A stretch of 64,000 bases of DNA from RUG11237 sp050874665 (GTDB lineage: Bacteria; Bacillota; Clostridia; Lachnospirales; Lachnospiraceae): positions 41,924 to 105,923 of the forward strand of contig JBNMLC010000009.1 in assembly GCA_050874665.1 (NCBI GenBank), given 5' to 3'. A model generated the notes under the pieces. It searched no databases, was not told the DNA's origin, and saw nothing but the letters and a program-made list of their open reading frames with translations. Position numbers and translations under genes: made by a program. How positions within the stretch are numbered: position 1 is the stretch's first letter; every line of letters starts with the position of its first letter. Positions 61,422 to 64,000 of this stretch are shown here, piece by piece.

Positions 61422-62585
61422 ATGTATAAATATAATTGCCTAAACCCAATTGCAGCCTGTGGACTTGACTTATTTACAGGAGATTATGCAAAAACAGAAG
61501 ATGTAAATGAAGCATCAGCTATTTTAGTAAGAAGTGCAGCAATGCATGATATGGAATTATCGGATAACCTTTGTGCAGTGGCAAGAGCCGGAGCTGGTGT
61601 TAACAATATTCCGTTAGATAAATGTGCAGAAAAGGGTATTGTAGTATTTAATACTCCCGGAGCGAATGCAAACGGTGTAAAGGAAATTGTAATTGCAGGT
61701 ATGTTATTAGCGTCCAGAGATATCTTAGGCGGCATCGAATGGTGTAAAGAAAATGCTTCTGATGAAAATATAGGAAAGGCAGCAGAGAAGGCTAAGAGTA
61801 AATTTGCCGGAACAGAAATTAAAGGTAAAAAACTCGGTGTAATCGGACTTGGAGCCATCGGTGTATTAGTTGCGAATGCTGCAAAGCATTTAGGAATGGA
61901 AGTATATGGTTATGACCCATATATTTCTGTGAAGGCAGCATGGAACTTATCCAGAGATATTAAGCATGTATCTGATGTAAATGACATTTATAAAGAATGT
62001 GATTTCATCACAGTACATGTACCATTATTAGATTCTACAAAGCAGATGATTAATAAGGAAGCTATTGATATGATGAAAGATGGTGTTATCGTATTAAACT
62101 TTGCAAGAGATTTGCTTGTAAATGAAGAAGATATGGTAGCTGCATTGGCAGAAGGCAAGGTTCGCAAGTATGTATCTGATTTTGCAAACCCAACTACAGC
62201 AGGCAAGGAAGGCGTTATCTTAACACCACATCTTGGAGCATCAACAGCAGAGTCCGAAGACAACTGTGCAATTATGGCGGTAGAAGAAATCATGGACTAC
62301 ATGGAAAACGGAAACATCAAGAATTCCGTAAATTACCCTGCATGTGACATGGGTGTATGTGCAAGCGCAAGCCGTGTTGCAGTATGTCATAAGAACATTA
62401 AGAATACCATCAGTAAGATTACAAATATTTTTGGTAATGCTGATATTAATATTGCAAACATGGTGAATGTAAGCCGTGGTGATTATGCATATTCTTTACT
62501 TGACCTAGAAGCTGCTGCAACAGATGCAGTATTAGATGAACTGAAAGCTGCGGAAGGTGTGCTTAAAGTTAGAGTAGTTTGCTAA
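61422..62585 (+). CDS. serA: D-3-phosphoglycerate dehydrogenase
   Basis: A 387-residue enzyme starting at ATG 61422, with GGAG inside the end of serC. The substrate domain carries RAGAGVNNIPLDKC, the NAD-binding loop is GVIGLGAIGVLVANAA and the catalytic segments are NFARDLLVNEEDM and the histidine in TPHLGASTAE. The C-terminal 70 residues form an ACT domain (NIANMVNVSRGDYAYSLLDL), the usual site of serine feedback. Together with serC it supplies serine, which feeds O-acetylserine and the cysteine branch of this window. Confidence 0.96.
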   Translation: MYKYNCLNPIAACGLDLFTGDYAKTEDVNEASAILVRSAAMHDMELSDNLCAVARAGAGVNNIPLDKCAEKGIVVFNTPGANANGVKEIVIAGMLLASRDILGGIEWCKENASDENIGKAAEKAKSKFAGTEIKGKKLGVIGLGAIGVLVANAAKHLGMEVYGYDPYISVKAAWNLSRDIKHVSDVNDIYKECDFITVHVPLLDSTKQMINKEAIDMMKDGVIVLNFARDLLVNEEDMVAALAEGKVRKYVSDFANPTTAGKEGVILTPHLGASTAESEDNCAIMAVEEIMDYMENGNIKNSVNYPACDMGVCASASRVAVCHKNIKNTISKITNIFGNADINIANMVNVSRGDYAYSLLDLEAAATDAVLDELKAAEGVLKVRVVC

Positions 62586-62589
62586 GAGA

Positions 62590-62724
62590 ATGGGAAAGAA
62601 AAATGTTATAGTATCTATATTTTTGGCAGGAGCAATACTGGCCGGTGGATTTTCTACAAAAGTATGGGTACAAAGCTCAGACATAAAAAACAGTATTACT
62701 CCGGAGGTTCTGGAAAGACAATAG
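62590..62724 (+). CDS. 44-residue putative exported peptide
   Basis: ATG 62590 starts four bases after the serA stop; AAGAG is only a weak ribosome site. The peptide has a signal-like start (MGKKNVIVSIFLAGAILAGG) and then FSTKVWVQSSDIKNSITPEV and a few residues. The last part recurs downstream as a degenerate copy, so the gene has suffered a duplication. I recognise no family. It may be a decayed longer protein. Confidence 0.4.
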   Translation: MGKKNVIVSIFLAGAILAGGFSTKVWVQSSDIKNSITPEVLERQ

Positions 62725-62777
62725 TTGTTATATCACTAGAACTGACATAAAGAACAGTATTACTCCGGAAGTTCCTG
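62680..62777 (+). repeat. 34-bp direct repeat, two copies 64 bases apart
   Basis: Copy 1 at 62680-62713 and copy 2 at 62744-62777 share GACATAAA, AACAGTATTACTCCGGA and GTTC with about four differences. Both encode DIKNSITPEV; copy 2 continues as PEEKNKYKI and stops, perhaps the original C-terminus. Confidence 0.8.
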
Positions 62778-62820
62778 AAGAGAAAAATAAATATAAGATA
62801 TGAAGTAATATATGGAAAAG

Positions 62821-62866
62821 CTGTCGGGCTATTTGTGAAAAAGCAAATAGTCCGGCAGTTTTTTTA
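62821..62866 (+). terminator. Intrinsic terminator after serA and the small ORF
   Basis: CTGTCGGGCTATTTG and CAAATAGTCCGGCAG form a 15-bp stem (G-U tolerant), 8-base loop, then seven T. Confidence 0.9.
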
Positions 62867-62890
62867 TGCAAATATAAAAATGTTAAATAG

Positions 62891-62919
62891 TTGTAATAAT
62901 TAAACGAATGCCATATAAT
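62891..62919 (+). promoter_or_regulatory. Promoter candidate for the accessory tail genes
   Basis: TTGTAA (62891-62896) and TATAAT (62914-62919) are 17 bases apart. The 335 bases from 62725 to 63060 otherwise hold the repeat copy, the terminator and AT-rich sequence without a gene. Confidence 0.5.
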
Positions 62920-63060
62920 AGAAAACATATGGAGAAGATAAAATAATAAAATGTAGAATAGTATATAAATGTGTCAAAATAGTGAGAGAAATGTAATACT
63001 GCAGCTTGTGAGTAATATAGGAGAAGAGCAATATTTAAATGTATAAAAGGGGAGAAAATT

Positions 63061-63275
63061 ATGACATTTGTTGGTGAAGGAATTAAGGAAAAATTTTGTT
63101 AATATAGAACTTGTGGAGTAGGGGGAAGGACATTATTTCAAAAAATGTAAAAAAGCATTATAGAAGAGAAAGGGTGGAAATTCCTCATGAATTGATAGAA
63201 AAAGAGGTGCGTGTAAAAGAGATAAAGGCTTTGATATATGAAAATGTTTTTGACAGCAAGATGTTTTGGATATGA
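63061..63275 (+). pseudogene. Internally deleted copy of the gene at 63667
   Basis: It starts like the intact gene (ATG with MTFVGEGIKE against MAFVSERIRE, after GGGGAG), then jumps over about 180 bases and resumes at AATTTTGTTAATATAGAACT. The rest matches base by base with small indels that give early stops. The final part reads VKEIKALIYENVFDSKMFWI and a stop, which probably mirrors the C-terminus of the intact gene beyond the window. Confidence 0.85.
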
Positions 63276-63282
63276 ACCAGAG

Positions 63283-63521
63283 AGGGGTATAGAAACGAAA
63301 GCTGTAGATGCTACAAAAGTATTTGCCGCAACAGATTACATGCAATTGAAAAAAATGATACCATTAAAACCATTAACGGCATACCCAAAGCACAGTTGCA
63401 AGAAATCTATCATACCGGAGCAAACGGAGTACAGGCAGTTTATGATATACTGACAGCGACCGCGAAAGAGGCAGTGGGTAATACAAGTACAATCGAAATG
63501 CAGGTAGAGGTACGAATGTAA
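63283..63521 (+). pseudogene. Frameshifted C-terminal gene fragment, family unknown
   Basis: One frame reads GIETKAVDATKVFAATD; after a frameshift near 63337 the next reads HAIEKNDTIKTINGIPKAQL, then QEIYHTGANGVQAVYDILTA and a further 20 residues ending MQVEVRM at TAA 63519-63521. The composition looks truly coding, but there is no start. It may be the remnant of the end of a larger protein, for example a toxin module, given the neighbours. I do not recognise the family. Confidence 0.5.
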
Positions 63522-63547
63522 GCAATAACGTCCATTGATATTCTAAT

Positions 63548-63595
63548 CGTAAATTTATCTGCAAATTGAAATGTTCAATTATAGATAAGTTTACG
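63548..63595. repeat. 48-bp palindrome between the fragment and the last gene
   Basis: CGTAAATTTATCT pairs with AGATAAGTTTACG (one G-U), and inside AATTGAA pairs with TTCAATT around ATG. No T-run follows, so it may be an operator, recombination site or transcript end. Confidence 0.6.
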
Positions 63596-63666
63596 AGTTG
63601 CTAAAATTGTAAACGAAAAGAAATAGCATAAAGAGAACAAAGCAAAAAACAAGGAGGAAATGTATT

Positions 63667-64000
63667 ATGGCATTTGTAAGTGAAAGAATTAGAGAAGAAG
63701 ATAGGGAGTATTTTAATTCTATTGGTTTTACTCAACTGGCAATAAATAAACCAGTACGTCCGTTTTGGTGGGTGATAGATAGAGAAAGGGAAATTATAAT
63801 GACAGGTAGAGGAGGTGTGTTTGCAGAACCAACAGAGGGATATCAAATATATTATATGAAGAATTTTGTTAATATAGAACTTGTGGAGTGTGGGGAAGGA
63901 GATTATTTCAAAAAAAATGTAAAAGAACATTACAGAATAGAAAGAGTGGAAATTCCTCATGAATTGATAGAAAAAGGGGTAAGCGTAAAAGAGATAAAGG
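63667..64000 (+). CDS. small cytoplasmic protein, immunity-protein-like (3' end outside window)
   Basis: An open frame of 111 codons running off the window, with AAGGAGG eight bases before ATG 63667. No signal peptide or membrane segment is present. It is rich in Glu, Lys, Tyr and Trp (RPFWWVIDREREIIMTGRGG). From the decayed copy upstream, about 16 further residues are expected. Small, acidic, tandemly duplicated genes next to gene fragments are typical of immunity genes in polymorphic toxin loci; this is an inference from context, and I do not recognise the family. Confidence 0.7.
   Translation, partial: MAFVSERIREEDREYFNSIGFTQLAINKPVRPFWWVIDREREIIMTGRGGVFAEPTEGYQIYYMKNFVNIELVECGEGDYFKKNVKEHYRIERVEIPHELIEKGVSVKEIK

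Noticed and set aside
63238..63453. 71-residue + strand ORF
   Set aside because: It begins inside the decayed copy and runs across a frameshift; the real coding signal changes frame near 63337, so it is not an intact gene.

Overview
The window reads as a chromosomal segment of a low-GC, spore-forming, anaerobic Firmicute of class Clostridia, most likely family Lachnospiraceae. The evidence is the AT-rich codon use, strong GGAGG ribosome sites, a forespore-type alpha/beta small acid-soluble spore protein, a monomeric [FeFe] hydrogenase, CysND plus AprAB-like sulfate assimilation, and a Gram-positive type IV pilus locus without a secretin. Species cannot be fixed from sequence alone. Almost every gene is on the + strand; only aroC is on the - strand. 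I saw no rRNA, tRNA, CRISPR array or intact transposase.

Layout. (1) 1-9.2 kb, sulfur: AprA-like flavoprotein (cut by the window start), ferredoxin, cysD and cysN make an APS-forming and APS-reducing operon. cysK-lysR-rrf2 follows behind a textbook promoter whose -35 sits inside a 10-bp perfect inverted repeat. Then come metY behind a region rich in dyads, and an alpha/beta hydrolase. (2) 9.3-12.2 kb: aspartokinase and citrate synthase. (3) 12.3-19.2 kb: an orphan hybrid histidine kinase, then marR with a heterodimeric ABC exporter under a palindromic operator. (4) 19.4-23.1 kb: [FeFe] hydrogenase, YqeG-type phosphatase, EF-P and shikimate dehydrogenase. (5) 23.1-46.7 kb: an inverted-repeat element, then a type IV pilus operon (small membrane protein, PilB, PilC, PilA, PilD, a PilM-PilN fusion, PilO-like, then four further prepilin-like proteins, two of them very large). 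Two giant exported proteins of 1894 and 1311 residues follow. (6) 46.7-50.9 kb: the spore protein with a sigma-G-type promoter, and a secreted protein with four starch-binding-like modules followed by about 20 leucine-rich repeats. (7) 51.0-62.6 kb: aroC divergent from a membrane protein, tgt, yajC, a CAP-domain secreted protein, then leuB-ilvD-ilvB and serC-serA. (8) 62.6-64 kb: small, duplicated and decayed genes that look like the accessory tail of a toxin/immunity-type locus.

How it fits together. Sulfate is activated by CysDN, reduced by the AprAB-like pair, and finally fixed by CysK (O-acetylserine) or MetY (O-acetylhomoserine). Two regulators in the cysK operon and dyads in front of cysK and metY suggest local control. 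Serine (SerC, SerA) and aspartate (LysC) supply the carbon skeletons. The pilus operon encodes its own peptidase, extension ATPase and platform but no retraction ATPase. Its pilin-like genes carry Ig-like or large unknown extensions, and the neighbouring secreted proteins carry Ig-like, LRR and CBM modules. Together this looks like a surface-adhesion island, and it is the least understood part of the window.
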